DNA from: Dipteris shenzhenensis
Taxonomy: Eukaryota > Polypodiophyta > Polypodiopsida > Gleicheniales
Reading direction: 5' to 3' (one strand)
Length of the DNA: 64,000 nucleotides
Assembly (NCBI GenBank): GCA_047967505.1
Contig: CM106540.1
The translations under genes and the position numbers were made by a program. Each line of letters begins with the position of its first letter. The first letter of the stretch is position 1. The notes beneath the pieces were generated by a model. It searched no databases. It saw nothing but the letters and a program-made list of their open reading frames with translations, and was not told the DNA's origin. Below are positions 10,511 through 22,260 of the stretch, in pieces.

Positions 10511-10739
10511 AAAAAAACTAGATGGTTCATCAAGCCAAAAATGTAAAATTCCACACTTATAGCTGTAATCATCAAAAATAAAGAGCTACAGGAATGAGAA
10601 ATGACTCTTCCCCAGTCACTAAAACCTATTGAGTATTTGGACATTCCCTTCTCACCAGCATGAGAGCCGTCACCAACTTCTCCCACTATCACATTGGCAA
10701 ATGTAGATACCTTAGAAGAAATGCCTATTTTGGAGGTCG

Positions 10740-12300
10740 AAATTGAGGAATTGCCCCACGAGATGCTACAACTCAGTGCACAACTACAACCAATACATCT
10801 CCAACAACAGCAGTAGCCAAAACCTGAGGCAAGATTGGCACCAGAGCCTGAGGCTACATCGGCACCAGCACCACCCATCGACGCCATGCCAGTCCATGAG
10901 CCACAAGGGGAGCCCATGCCAAATCAACAGTATGACTATTGTACCCAAGTGACTGAAATACCATTGGAGCAACCCCCAACAAGTACTATAGAATCATCAA
11001 GATGGCTACACAGGCACCAGTTGTATCAATAGTATCACCAGTCCTCTTCATCGTCTGTCATTCTCCGTCATCAAGCTAGCCAAATGCTCCAAATGTCAAA
11101 ACTATTCACTAGCTTGGTCAAGGAGAAACATGCACAAGAATTGGAAAGATAGACTGTAGAAGCAGCAATTGAAGACCAATTCCAAGGAATTGCTAGAGAG
11201 GTCAGGCACTTCAGGTGCAAATAGATGAGAAAGAGGTTGAAGAAGTGTGCATGAACCAAGCTCTCCAAGCTCAAGAGAAGATAGTGAGGGATGTGACCTC
11301 CAACCTCTACCAAAGCCAAATACAGCTGATAGTAGCAATACAAGCTATGGCAATCCTATAGACCTCCTATGACTACTTGAACTCCACACATGCTCAGCAG
11401 ATGGAGGCACTGGCACAAGCTCAACTCACTCTAATCCACAAAGAAGAAGAGCTCTAGGATTGCCCAAGACAAGCTTGAAGACATGCAATAGTCTTTGGCA
11501 ATACGCACATGCAGCATTGAAGAGCTTACAAGGGACTGCAAAATCTTAAAGAAACAACTTGCTATCGCTAAAGAGGCAGCACTTCATAAGCATAAGTCTT
11601 GCACCAATGGTCCAATACCACTGAAGTCATTCCTCAACAAGCGCAGGTCACCTTGCAAATGAGAAAGCTTAAGGAGGCATATACATCCATCTACCATAAA
11701 TATAAAGAAAAAATGGATGAGATGCAATCCCAAAAGAGAATCATCTCCAAGCTTGAATTCCAATTGCTAGTGCACAACAATGAGGCAATGGAAGACAACA
11801 CCAATGAAGTCCCACTACAATGCACAACGGTGGTATACTAAGAGCTTGTGGCCACTTTACAAGCAGAAGATCACCTCAACGCACAAGTGCTTATCCAATG
11901 GAAGCAATTCCAAATTAGGATCATATCCACTCATCCAACAATCAAATGGGAACATTCCATAGGGACCAAAACTCTGCGTATAATTTGCCAATGGCACTTA
12001 GGATGGATGCTTTCATCGCATATATATGCCTCATGGGTAGTCCTCCCCTTAGGGTTATTGCTGGCTTGTTGCCATTGCTACAAAGGCCATCACTATTATT
12101 TGCAAGGCATGATATAACCGACATCCCACCCTTGCAGCTGATGATCCCATCGCACCAACAAAAAGTGTCAGAAGATGACAGGGCCTACCTCACATCCAAC
12201 TTCCCATATCTAACTACTCTCTATGCCAACCTCATAACCTCACTCACCCTTGCTCTGCTACCACCCTCTTAACCTTCCTTGAGCTCTAGCCTAACATCTA
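10740..12300 (+). pseudogene. Degenerate Pro/Gln-rich and coiled-coil retroelement ORF
   Basis: The plus strand carries a Pro/Ala/Gln-rich stretch (APEPEATSAPAPPIDAMPV, about 10838-10895). Broken heptad-like coiled-coil sequence follows (for example LQMRKLKEAYTSIYHKYKEK, 11656-11715), then RMDAFIAYICLMGSPPLRVI (12003-12062) and LQLMIPSHQQKVSEDD at about 12134-12181. Frames change several times and stops occur every 100-250 bp. I recognise no catalytic domain. The composition suggests a gag or accessory retrotransposon ORF. The end of it is related to 31990-32230 inside the gypsy element. Confidence 0.45.
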
Positions 12301-12725
12301 CTCCCTTCATCGTCTCTTTGCTCATGCCTCTCACCACTTTCAACTAGCCCAATAGTCACAAACTTACAAGCCCCTCACACCTAGCTTCTTCCCTTCCCTT
12401 GCTAATCCTACCCTCGAGGATTACCAAGCTGCTCAAGCCATTTGCCCAGTTCTTCCCCCCTCCTCTCTGATCCCCCTTCCACAACTAATGCTCTTCCATA
12501 TTTCTCCCCCATGTCCTGAGATTCTCTCCCTGCCCCGTCATCACCTCCGACACTACTTGTACTGCCATTAGCAGAAAATGGCCTAGTATTTGATTTTGAA
12601 TATCAGAATCCAGATAATCCAATTTGCACTCCCATGCCAAATTCCAATGATGGGTATGATTTTGATGTGATACCACTTCCCAGTAATCCCATCAAGAAAT
12701 TTTGTAGCAAATATCCTAATAAAAG
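12120..12725 (+). repeat. Dispersed repeat B, copy 1 (accessory ORF segment)
   Basis: This aligns with 32040-32640 in the same orientation. Shared features are TGATCCCATC.CACCAACAAA, CTATGCCAA.CTC.TAACCTC, and the peptide TPMPNSN followed by a DFDVIPLPSNPIKKF-type segment (DEFDVIPIPSNPIKEF in the other copy). Preservation of this peptide in both copies suggests ancestral coding sequence. Confidence 0.7.
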
Positions 12726-13180
12726 ATCTTCCCTTAAGAGGCAGGCACTAGCGGAGCTTGCCAGGCTTGAGGCAGGTCAACCTCCAAGGGGCCCGCCCCA
12801 CACCGCTTAGAAGCATGAGTGGAAGAAGGCAATGAAGTCAGCGAGGGAGGAGCCCAGTCTGCAGCACGTGGAGGCACGGAGGATCCAGATGGAGGAATAT
12901 GGAAGCACGCATTTTGGAGCAGGGGGTGTTGAATCATGGGAGGAGGGTATGTCATGCAGTATACATGCTCTATACATTATTATCATCATCATCAAGAAAA
13001 CAACCTGTAGCAAAAATTGAATATCATCTAGTGAGCCAGGTACTTGGTTCTCATCCTAATGATCCTGATTATGGTCCTGTACCTCCTTCAAGAGTTGAGC
13101 AAGCTGTTCATCAAACTTCAGCACCTCTTGTGCCGACCTTTTGTTTCCTTGTGTGATGAGGTGGTAGTAAGGGCTAGGAT
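12726..13180. other. Unassigned stretch
   Basis: A short frame rich in charged residues (WKKAMKSAREEP region, 12811-12900) and an ATT/ATC run (12976-12994) are present. No family is recognised. Confidence 0.3.
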
Positions 13181-13650
13181 GAAATGTCAACAGGCCACAC
13201 CTAAAGCAGCTCAGAAATCTAATAATTTTTTATTGGAAACAACTTTAGCTTTGAAGGAGTTGAAACAAGCTATAGATGTTATGGATGATGGAAAGAATCC
13301 GAGGGAAGATGGGCTACCTATAGAGTTTTTGGGAGCTTGTTAGGCCTGGCAGGAAAGTGTTACAGCAAGCATGTAAATGGAGGTATAAGCCAATCCCTAA
13401 AGATGGCAGCAAGGAGGAGTTAAGAAATTAGAGGCCCCTCTACCTATGCTCAACTACAGCTATAAAATATTTGCCAAAGCGCTTACATTGAGGATCAAAA
13501 AGGTTAAAGGGCAGCAAACTGGGTGGAACCGGTTTGCAGGCCTTTGTGGGAGATTGCCCTTTTGAAACAGTTGATTATAAGATCAATTTGTTGAAGTTAA
13601 ATCCACCTGGGTTCATTGGGATGCAGGGTTGGGTGTTAGAATAATCAAAA
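13180..13650 (+). pseudogene. LINE reverse transcriptase fragment
   Basis: Frame-broken sequence encodes LKELKQAIDVMDDGKNPRED and GLPIEF (about 13252-13330), matching the plant L1-type RT start (EL..A...M..GK.PG.DGLP.EF). It is followed by IPKDGSKEELRN (13393-13430) and LNYSYKIFAKALTLRIKKV (13449-13505), which match RT motifs up to the region before the catalytic core. The invariant PG of the first block is replaced by PR. The rest of the RT is not recognisable. Confidence 0.75.
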
Positions 13651-14495
13651 TATAAAAGATCTACTGCTGTAGTTATGCGCAGGTGCTGCTGAGGGCTATA
13701 CCAATAGATCACAGGTGCTAAGGGCAATTTCTCAGAGATGTGGTTGCTGCAGGGCAGCTTGTCTGGTAAGTGCATAGGGACTGCTGTGTGGTACAACTGC
13801 TTGCAGAGGACCTCGGCAGGGTTGTATGTGCAGTAAGGCATTGCATGCTGCTAGAGTTCCATAGTGGTAACAGTAGTGGACAAGCAGTGGTGAGGGCTGC
13901 ATGATTATGGCCATTGAGGTGTGAATTGTGCACTTGACAGGAAGCTGCTCTACTGATCACAGTTGCTCCTTGCTCAGGCTAGTGCTTTTGGATAGGTCCA
14001 TAATAGGCTGTGGGTTTAAGGAAAGCTGAAAAGCTTTGCCTTTAAAAGCTTTTGGGAAAGCTTTCCAAAAGCAAATCGTTATTTATGATTGCTTTTGGGA
14101 CTAGCTGTCAGGGATCAAGGGCCTAAAAGACCCTATACTCCTCTATGTGACAGGCTACAGATTCTAACCAGCCCCCTAATTGCTACAAAACAGACCCAAA
14201 CTAGCAGGATGATCCTACTGAAAATAGTGAATCAACCCAGAAAGCTACAGCAGAATTTTTCCAGGTCGCACACCTCTGTTAGCGGCAGCGAGCCGATTGA
14301 AGATTGCATAGAAGCTACAACAAAACCTTTGGCACGTGTTTGTCAGCAAATTGCTTCTACACATCCTCTCTCTTCCTCTCTCTTTTGAGTAACCAGTTCT
14401 GTGCAGATTGCAGCCTGCTCTCCCTTTTCTATTCTCTCATCTACTCATAGAATTCTCCCCTCTCTTTCTACCTTCAAAATCCTTTCCTGCTCTCC
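13651..14495. other. Unassigned stretch
   Basis: There is no long open frame or recognisable element. A short imperfect palindrome around AAAGCTTTTGGGAAAGCTTT lies at 14044-14063. Confidence 0.3.
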
Positions 14496-14500
14496 TACCC

Positions 14501-14770
14501 ATGGCTGAAGGGAGCCGCATGCAATAGGAAGCTGCTGCCAGAATGCCTCCACTCCAAGTGATAAGATATGATTTTGGTGAAGGCAAACCCATGATGAAGG
14601 AGCAACGCGCCGAGCTGAAGGTCTTTCTCAAAACACAAATGAAGGAATTGAAGGACCTATTCACAGCCCAAGAAGCATGCCTCAAGAAACAAACTCATGC
14701 TATTGAGACACACGAACACGGATTATTCGCCTTCCAAGCCTCCATAAAAATCACAGAAGTCTACCATTGT
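14501..14770 (+). pseudogene. Short coiled-coil ORF, gag-like
   Basis: Starting at the ATG at 14501 the frame reads MAEGSRMQ, a stop, then on to a Lys/Glu/Gln-rich helical stretch (EQRAELKVFLKTQMKELKDL, 14600-14659). It ends near ASIKITEV. Its position and composition resemble the N-terminal part of a gypsy gag, but no gag motif or zinc knuckle is present. Confidence 0.3.
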
Positions 14771-15127
14771 TACACATGCTTCCATGCAAAGGAAGGCATT
14801 GTTTGCCATCACCCCCTCCCCATCAGTTTGAATGCGCACGGCCTTCATGGTCGAGCGCATCAGCAGCCATAGGAGTTGATTCTTCAATCGAGATGCGAAG
14901 GCCAATGGCGGGACGGTTGGTAGAGAGAGGGCAACTTAGTTGAGAGAGGCCACTAAGACCAACAAAGATGTCATTGTGGCAGGGGAGAATGGCACCGCTG
15001 CCATTCTCCATGTGGAATTGTGGAGAATGGCACTAGGACGCTGGCGCCCATCAAGGGGTGTGCGTCTCGGTCTCCTAGACGAGGCTCGACACAAGACTAG
15101 AGCCATCATGACTGCCGTGGGATGTAT
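14771..15127. other. Unassigned stretch
   Basis: No family is recognised. This is locally GC-richer than its surroundings. Confidence 0.3.
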
Positions 15128-15634
15128 TTAAGGTCTAAACAATGACAAGAGGTCCCCCAGAGTGATCTGTACGTTCCCTTGATGTCTCGTATGTCGTGTT
15201 GCGGTTGTCGAGTCGGGGTCTCTGTCACGTTTGCGGCTAGAGACTGGACGATCAATGTCACTCGATGGGAAGAACTTTGTGATCCTACTTTGAGAGGTGT
15301 CTGATGATGTGGCCAAGCCCCGTTGCCTGAGTAAGTACTCTTTGTGTCGGACTCCCTCGTGAATGAAGGGAGCGAGGCATCTTTGATCTGGGTAGGCGAG
15401 GAATCTAGAAAGGAGCTCGGAGTCGTCTTTGAAGAGACAGTGGTAGCAACCTCGGATCTCGTAGTACACTAGGCACCTGAAAATAAAATGCTCCTCCGAC
15501 TCAACCTCTTGACAGTCGCACAATATGCAGAAGCGATGCTCCCTAGGGATCCCCTCTGCTCTGCTGCTCTCTATGCGGAGGCGGTGTGATGATACCCGAA
15601 ACTGTCTGATGGAGACTCGTAGTGAGTGAGGCAT
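15128..15634 (-). pseudogene. LINE C-terminal domain with CCHC zinc motif
   Basis: An uninterrupted 168-codon frame resembles the C-terminus of plant LINE ORF2 proteins. LRVSIRQFRVSSHRLRIESS (residues 5-24) is followed by the zinc-binding pattern C-x2-C-x9-H-x4-C (CILCDCQEVESEEHFIFRC, residues 36-54). A basic, Ser-rich tail comes after. In LINEs this domain follows the RT and is thought to bind nucleic acid. The RT and endonuclease are absent, so the copy cannot move. The upstream ATG is only the first Met in the open frame, since the true protein would extend further 5'. Confidence 0.6.
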
Positions 15635-16855
15635 CTGAAGCTCAGTCTACCCCAGTGGTGTGATGAATCCCTCCTCCGAAATACGAAGACAGTAACCTCT
15701 GTAGAAACTCAGCTTCACTGGAAGCATCGGCAGGCCTTGTAGGGTATTTTTCACCTTGTGTTAGGAGTGAGAAGGCCCTTTGAATGACTGTACTGTCAAG
15801 GATAATGTTGAGTGGGCTCTAATGTACAGTGATGGTGCTGTACTTGCCAACCTGTGCATCGCTGGAGTGGTAAGAATGGAGAAAGTCCTTGATGTATATG
15901 GTCGTTGTAGGACTGTCCTCCAAGGATTTTAGGCTCTCATACAAACGGCCCATACCCCTTTGCTCTAAGAAAGATGTTGTTGCATTGGAAAGAGCCTAAG
16001 TCGATGTAGGTGGCCACACAAGTTCCAAGGATTGGGCGGTGTCAATGGTTGTGTAGGCTGATGGTGACTGGGGTGGCATTTGTTATTCTTGGGTTTCCAT
16101 GTCATGCACAGAATCCTCCTCAGAGCTATCACTCTAATACAATTCAAGCACGCATTCACAAGAGCAAGCCATAAGCTCACCAATTATGAGTGCCTAGAGC
16201 AACTCGACATTGGCAGTAGTAGTGAAAGTCTTGAACGCTAAGCAAATCACAAAGCCTCGATCTCAAGGCACATCAATAAGAGGCATTCAACAACACAGAG
16301 CAATGTAGAATAACAACGTTGAGACATAGTAGAGCAAAGAAGAGATCCAACAAGCAGCGGTAGCCCGCAAATGCTCGTGGTTGCTATGGTTAAGAGGAGG
16401 TAGATGGCTACGAACTCTGGAGGGAGTCTCGTGTGGCTGAGGCAGTGGGCTCTTTCTTCGCATCCTCTTTAGTGGTGGCATTGTTGCTAAACTTGTATCC
16501 ATGTTCATATGGCATTAATCATTAGATTAGTTGGCATGCAGATATGACATTTGTGTGTGTATCGTGAGGGATCTTATTTTTACACATGCTTTGAGAGTGT
16601 GGAATAAAAGTGTGTGGCACAATTATTCATGCAATTAACTATGTGTCTAAGCAAAAGCGTGTGAGTGCATGTGACCTAGTAACTAGGTAGGGACTAACTA
16701 TATGATTTTTTGTTGTTGTTGGGATTTCATAGGGCAGCTAGGACTTTGGCATCACTTCTGAGTCCTAGGTTGAAATCAGTTGATGCCACCTATATGTGCG
16801 AAGATGTACATATGCAAGTGAGTGCTCGTGATACAATCTAATACTAAGGAAGACT
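15635..16855. other. Unassigned stretch, likely LINE and LTR debris
   Basis: Short minus-strand frames are present but none is recognised. The part next to 16856 may be the 3' untranslated region or LTR of the adjacent minus-strand gypsy fragment, but no paired copy of it was seen. Confidence 0.3.
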
Positions 16856-18045
16856 TGGGTTTCCCAAATCTTTATTTTTATTGAGGATGGCTTGCGTGTT
16901 GAAGTCGTAGCGCTTCAATCGGCTCCCATTTATGGTTGTGTTCAATTGGACTCCATCCAATGTTTCTAGTAGCACAACTCCGATGGGATTCATTTTCCTT
17001 ACTCAGTAGGCTCCTTGACCTAGATACTTGAGTTTTCCCTTGTGTATATTGGCATTGTATAACAAGACCAAGTCACCTTCCTTGATGTCTTTGGCTTTAA
17101 GATCTTGTCAAACCATGCCTTTCTTTTGCGTTTTTCTATTGTCATGGCATGGTATGTGACTAATCTCATCTCTGTATGCTTCTCCAACTGATAGATTCTA
17201 TCTTTCAAGAATGCATGATCTCCCATGCATTCTTGTACTACTATGCGTAAGCTTGGTATTACAAATTCTAGTGGGACCACAGCTTCAAGACCGTATACCA
17301 ATTGAAAAGGTGTATTTCTTGTATTGACCTTGAGTGTGGTTTGGTATGCCCATAAGGCTGCATTTAGTTTCTCTGCCCAATTAGAACGGTGTGGTTCTAC
17401 TACCTTGGTGAGGATAATGCATAATATTTTGTTGGTGGATTCGGCCTGTCCATTCCCTTAGGGGTAGTAGGGTGTGCTTTTTCTATGTATTACCATAAAG
17501 CCAGACAAGAGTTCTTGGATTACCTCATTGACAAAATGTGTGCCTCTATCCGACACAATTTCAATGGGGCATTCAAATCAGATGATCACATTCTCATATA
17601 AGAATCTTGCTGTGCTTCTGGCATTTACCTTTTTGACTGATTTAGCTTTAGCCCGTTTGGTAAAGTAATCAATGGCCACAATGATGTAGCATGCCTATGT
17701 TCCCTTTGTTGCTGGATGGATGGGACCCACATAGTCAATCCCCCATTTTTCAAATGGTTTTTGTGCAACAACTATTGTTAGGGAATTGAAGTCCTTGTGT
17801 TGTGGTTTAATAGTCCGTTGGCATACATCATAGCCTTTGACATATTCATAGGCATCTACCCAAAGTGTTGGCCACCAATAGCCTGCGAGGAGGACTTTTC
17901 GTGCTGTTGCTTCCCCTTGGAAGTATCCTCCTGCAATGCCTTCATGGACTTCACTCAGGATTTGCATGATCTCATGAGGCATTACACATCTTCTTTGCAT
18001 TTCTCCTCTGCACCCCATTAAAGACTTCTCCGATGATGTGCTCAC
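16856..18045 (-). pseudogene. Ty3/gypsy integrase fragment
   Basis: Reading from 18045 downward, the zinc-binding region gives VHEGIAGGYFQGEATARKVL and GYWWPTLW. KPFEKWGIDYVGP with the first catalytic Asp follows, then frame-broken core, VYGLEAVVPLEFVIPSLR near 17300-17240, and a C-terminal GVVLLETLDGVQLNTTINGS ending NGSRLKRY (about 16980-16900). In the zinc module the second His of GGHF and the first Cys of CDVC are both replaced by Tyr. Stops and frameshifts are frequent. The RT half is not adjacent. Confidence 0.85.
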
Positions 18046-19200
18046 TAGTATTCTTGTGGCGAATCACATTCTCAAGTTTGCTCAACTACTCTAGAAGGAT
18101 GTCTACGATGAGGAGATCCTAGATTCAAATGATGAGAACAATCACAGTCAAGTCGTTAACAACACGCATGTCAAGATTACTTCAAGGCTTCTACAAAGGG
18201 CATTTTAAATGAAGTAGCAGTCTAACCCCAAGAAGATGGTGGATGCTAAACGTTGTGATGCATTCTTTGAGGCAGGCAGTTACTCGTCTTCACAGGGCTA
18301 CCTAGAACAAATCCAAAGATGAATGCCTGAAGATGACCTACCAAATTTTGTTCGAGTTCATTGGGCTCAAGAAGAATGTTGGATATTTGTCCCGCCAATA
18401 TGTAGCCCGAGTCATTATGGTAGTGGAGGACCAGCTCCATGTGGATTAGTTAACAATATTTGAAAAGGCTTTTGAGAAGCAACTCCGAGCTGTCAACAAG
18501 GGGCAAACCCATTGTAAGCTCAGCCCCCACTTATGTATTCTCCGTCAAAGACTCATGTTCGAGACAGTACCTTGGCCAGGAACACTACCTGCACGAGGGG
18601 TAGGAGATTGGGAAGTGGGCAGACAACAAGAGCAAGCCGAGTAGGGTAAGGGGTAACAGCAAGCAGCAAGAATAGGATGAGCAGGACAAGGAACATGAAC
18701 AGAGAAAAACCGAGTAGGACAAAGGAGAGGAACCAGAATAGGAACATGGAGAAGACCAACACTAGGAGAAAGGCAAGGAACAACAGGAGCAAGGAATAGG
18801 CAAACAGTAGCTAGGTAGCCACACAAGTGAACAATCGGGAGATGAGAAACCGGAGGGAAATGGTGACAAGGACACCTCCAAGCAAGCTAATGAGAGGGGT
18901 AATAGTGGGAAGGGCACCCCCAAGGAGTATGAATAATTGGAGGGGAACAACCAGCAGGGTACCCCTGATGCAAAGGGAAACGACGACAAGGACACATTGG
19001 ATCAAGAACCACTGAAAGTGGCCAAGCCCGTGCATAGGGCTGAGCTACAAGGAGTTGGCTTAGCACTCGGTCTTCTTACCTTGCCTCTACTTCCTGCTCC
19101 CCTTCATCACCTTGGGCCCATAGAGCCATTTACTCCAGACCCGATACTAACTAAAGATGAACATCAAGATCGTACAATTAGTGGTGGCAATAACTGAGGG
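18046..19200 (+). pseudogene. Degenerate Glu/Lys/Gln/Gly-rich ORF
   Basis: The plus strand has frame-broken coding-like sequence. KDVYDEEILDSNDENN (18097-18144) is followed by a low-complexity charged stretch rich in E, K, Q, G and N (18620-19000), and by a final frame through KGNDDKDTLDQEPLKVAKP (18976-19032) to TISGGNN and a stop at 19195-19197. The Leu/Ser-rich minus-strand frames here mirror the low complexity. It is probably a gag or accessory ORF of a retroelement. Confidence 0.35.
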
Positions 19201-19264
19201 AGAATATGATCTATGCATGGCAATTCGTGGATCATTTGGCTAGCCACTAGATTCCTTGATAGAT

Positions 19265-19805
19265 GCTGGAACAGAACTTATTTTTACAAGCCAAGTACCG
19301 AGAGGAAGTGACCAAAATTTTTGAGGAACAAATAGCCAATTTGCGTAGGGCAAAAGGTTACGTGGCTACCAAGTGCAAGTCTCTCTAAGAGCAAATCAAG
19401 GGAGTAAGGGTAGTCCATGATGAGCTTCTTCAGATGCACGTACAACTGCAACAGACACACACCAAGCTCCAAACAAACTATAGCAATTTGCAATGTGAGA
19501 TCGAGTGTCAAAAGGACCTCACAAATAAGGCCCAAGGCACTATGGTGTCCATTGCTCCAAAGAATGTTATTATGCAGTGGGCTGTAGAGATGCTGTAGCA
19601 ATAGGTCATAGAGGGCAAGCAACAACAGGTGGACCAAGGTTAGATTGAGGTGCTTGAGCAAGAGAATGCATGCCTGAAGGAGAAAGTCGTGCAAGGGGAG
19701 ATGTTGCGGAGGACAATGCAATTGGGCATGATATTCATGGAAATCACAATCATTGTGTCAATTTATGTTGTAGCTGCCCTAAAACTCTACAATAGTAGTC
19801 ACTAA
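19265..19805 (+). pseudogene. Coiled-coil ORF with C-terminal hydrophobic segment
   Basis: The frame from about 19271 reads FLQAKYREEVTKIFEEQIAN, continues through HDELLQMHVQLQQTHTKLQT, and ends with MQLGMIFMEITIIVSIYVVA followed by ALKLYN. It is therefore a long helical region with a single hydrophobic helix of about 20 residues near the C-terminus. Three in-frame stops (near 19387, 19597 and 19642) break it. The layout is like an accessory or envelope-like ORF of some plant gypsy elements, but there is no diagnostic motif. Confidence 0.4.
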
Positions 19806-19859
19806 TTATGCTCTACCCAGGTAGACCACCTACAATAGCCACTTTTGTAGTCATCATTT

Positions 19860-20971
19860 AGTCCTCTATTCATAATGTCTTCATTTGGCCATCATACAGA
19901 CTGATGGATTTGATGGCTATGTCTTGGTCAAAGGCCTCATTCCAAAGGAGCTCATAGAAGTTATTTAGCTTGATTAGATGCAACCAATTGTGGGCTTCAA
20001 TTGGACATTGCCAAACTAGTAGTAGTTGATTTCTTTCCCCGATGGCTTCTATTGCCTTCATTTTCTCAGGGGTACCCCATGCTCTTATCAGGGGGGCATT
20101 TTCTTTGGTGGCTTGGTTGGATGTCATTTGCTCTAGTATTTGGAGGATTGGAATAGGGTTTTGAAAGCTATGGACGCAAGAGAGATATAATTTTGCACCA
20201 ATTTAGAATGATTAAAGTGAGCTCAAATTTCCTAATGGCCTTCTTCATGCCTTTCTTTTTGTCATGAGGCCATTCTTCATCATGTAATTGGGGGCCATGT
20301 AATAATGTGATTTTATGACCCATTTTGTTGCTCCTCTCTAGCATGATCTTTCCTAATTTGCACAATTATCCCTATTTTGACATGTAATGGATCTTTAGGA
20401 ATAGTGCTCATGAGGTGACCCTTCATGATTGCCTCGGTAAATTTTGCCCAAATGGAATGCACTTCCCTCATGAACACTTTGATATTCATCCCATTCATTC
20501 ATTTTGGTAGTTTATTTCCTTCTAGGTCTTCTATAGTGATTGTCCTATTGTCTAAGCACTTCTTGATTTGGTATGTCCCTATTCACACCTAATGTAGGTT
20601 TTGCTTCATCACTCCATGTGTAGCACTGCATAACAATACAAGCATCCCATCTTGGAATGTTCCTTTCTTGATGTAGAGGTCATGCACGCTTTTCTCCTCA
20701 TTGGATTATGCTTTGTGTCCAAGCTTCCTGCAACCTTACTTTGCCAATTTGAACAATTCATCTACTCACTTCTCAAGAGTTTCTTCTTTGCCATTCATAT
20801 GTTGTACGATCACCCTCATGCTTGTAACAAGAAATTCCACTGGTGCAACAATCTCAAGATTGAATGCAAAATAAAGTGTGCTTTGTTGTGTCCTTGAATG
20901 CCATTTGGTAGACCCATAGCACTATTGGAAGCTTGTGATCCCAATCATTTTGATGTTGGAAATATATATCC

Positions 20972-21008
<37 letters not shown>

Positions 21009-21060
21009 CCTTTTCATCACATGAATCATCAACAATAACTCGCAAGGTGCATGGCAAGAA
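19860..21060 (-). pseudogene. Second Ty3/gypsy integrase C-terminal fragment
   Basis: On the minus strand, NDWDHKLPIVLWVYQMAFKD and TTKHT (about 20954-20880) match the gypsy integrase end of core (LP.ALWAYR.A.K..T..TPF). This is followed by VAPVEFLV-type sequence and a DLEGN.LP...NG..IKVF tail near 20540-20480. An (AG)n tract (20976-21003) lies inside the coding part. The more distal frames (19870-20365) are open but unassigned. Confidence 0.65.
20976..21003. repeat. (AG)n microsatellite
   Basis: About 14 AG units, within the gypsy integrase remnant. Confidence 0.9.
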
Positions 21061-21932
21061 TTAGCTGCTAAACCAACAATTCAAAGATGGCATAGAGATA
21101 ACTCCTTGAAAAGCTATTAAAGTAGTGATGTAATGTCTAAGTACCTTTTGTAAAGCTTTTGGCTCAATAATCAACCCAAGCAGTCACTCTTTAAAAACCT
21201 GGAAAACATGTGCCAACAAGCATATATTTAAAATACCAAAATTTGAACTTTTTTGTATAATTGTTTACCCCTCTTCCATGCATACAAGTTGTAATTTGAA
21301 ATTTAAAAGCCCCCTCCATACATGGATATACCATAATTACATTGGTAAGTATTTTTTGAACCCCTTCTTGTTCATAAATGGCCCATTCCTATCCATAAAT
21401 GGCCCATACCAAAAACATTGGGCAAGTATTTTATTAAACCCTCCTTGTTTGTAAATGGCCCGTACATTCCCCAAATAAAAAACATTATGTACTACATGAC
21501 ACCCCTAGGATAAACAAGCCTAGGAAAGTAAAGACTTCACTCTCATAAACCAATATTGTAGTAACTTTGTCGGAATATGTATTAAAGAGTGACCCTTAGG
21601 CCTTAGGTTATAGTGTGGGTTTACATCCTATTCTCACTATACATTAGCACATGTCCTTGAGGTTTAGGATGAGGTTGAGGAGGAAAATGAACTTTTGTGA
21701 GTGGAAAGATAATAAATCCATTCCCCCTCTTCTTCTTTTTCTAGACCACACTTTTATAGGTATTTATGTCATTCTCAGGGTGTTTACACATTGGGTGGAA
21801 GCCGAAGTCTTTCTTTAAAATGACTAATGAAATTCCAATCTCTTACAAATTGGATTTATGCCAGCCAAAAAAACCAACTGCAAGTTGGCGCATTCATGGG
21901 TGCTGACCAACGCCCCATTTCTCACTTCCTTT
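21061..21932. other. Unassigned AT-rich stretch
   Basis: No coding frame is recognised. A short sequence around GGCAAGTATTTTATTAAACCC is loosely repeated twice near 21340-21450. Confidence 0.3.
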
Positions 21933-22260
21933 CACTACAAGAAAGAGGTGCAAAAAGGGCAACTAAAAATTACCCTTTTAGCCTCCTTAAGGGGAAACTT
22001 TAGTGGCCACCCTTTCAGACCCGCCCTTAATTTATAGGGTGGCCAACAAATTTATGCCCCTTTTTGGGCTTCTCTATAAGAAAGGGCAGCCAAAAATTGT
22101 CGCCCTTTTTTAACATTGTTTAAAAAAGGGCAATTAACAATTTTTTGCCCTTTTTGGGGTATAAAAGGGTAGCCAATGCATGACTACCCTTTTTTTAGCA
22201 TTAAAAGGGAAAAAATAGTAACCATGCATAGCTATCCTTTGGTGAGCATTGAGAAATAAG
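21933..22260 (+). mobile_element. Second CACTA terminus with subterminal repeats
   Basis: CACTACAAGAAAGAGG at 21933-21948 is followed by palindromic units of the same kind as at 147-620, for example AAAGGGCAGCCAAAAATTGT followed by CGCCCTTTTTT. The orientation is the same as at 147, so the two cannot be the two ends of one element. No transposase follows. Confidence 0.7.

Noticed and set aside
18545-19035. Minus-strand Leu/Ser/Pro-rich frames resembling membrane proteins
   Set aside because: They are the antisense of a low-complexity charged plus-strand stretch; no motif, and frames overlap each other.
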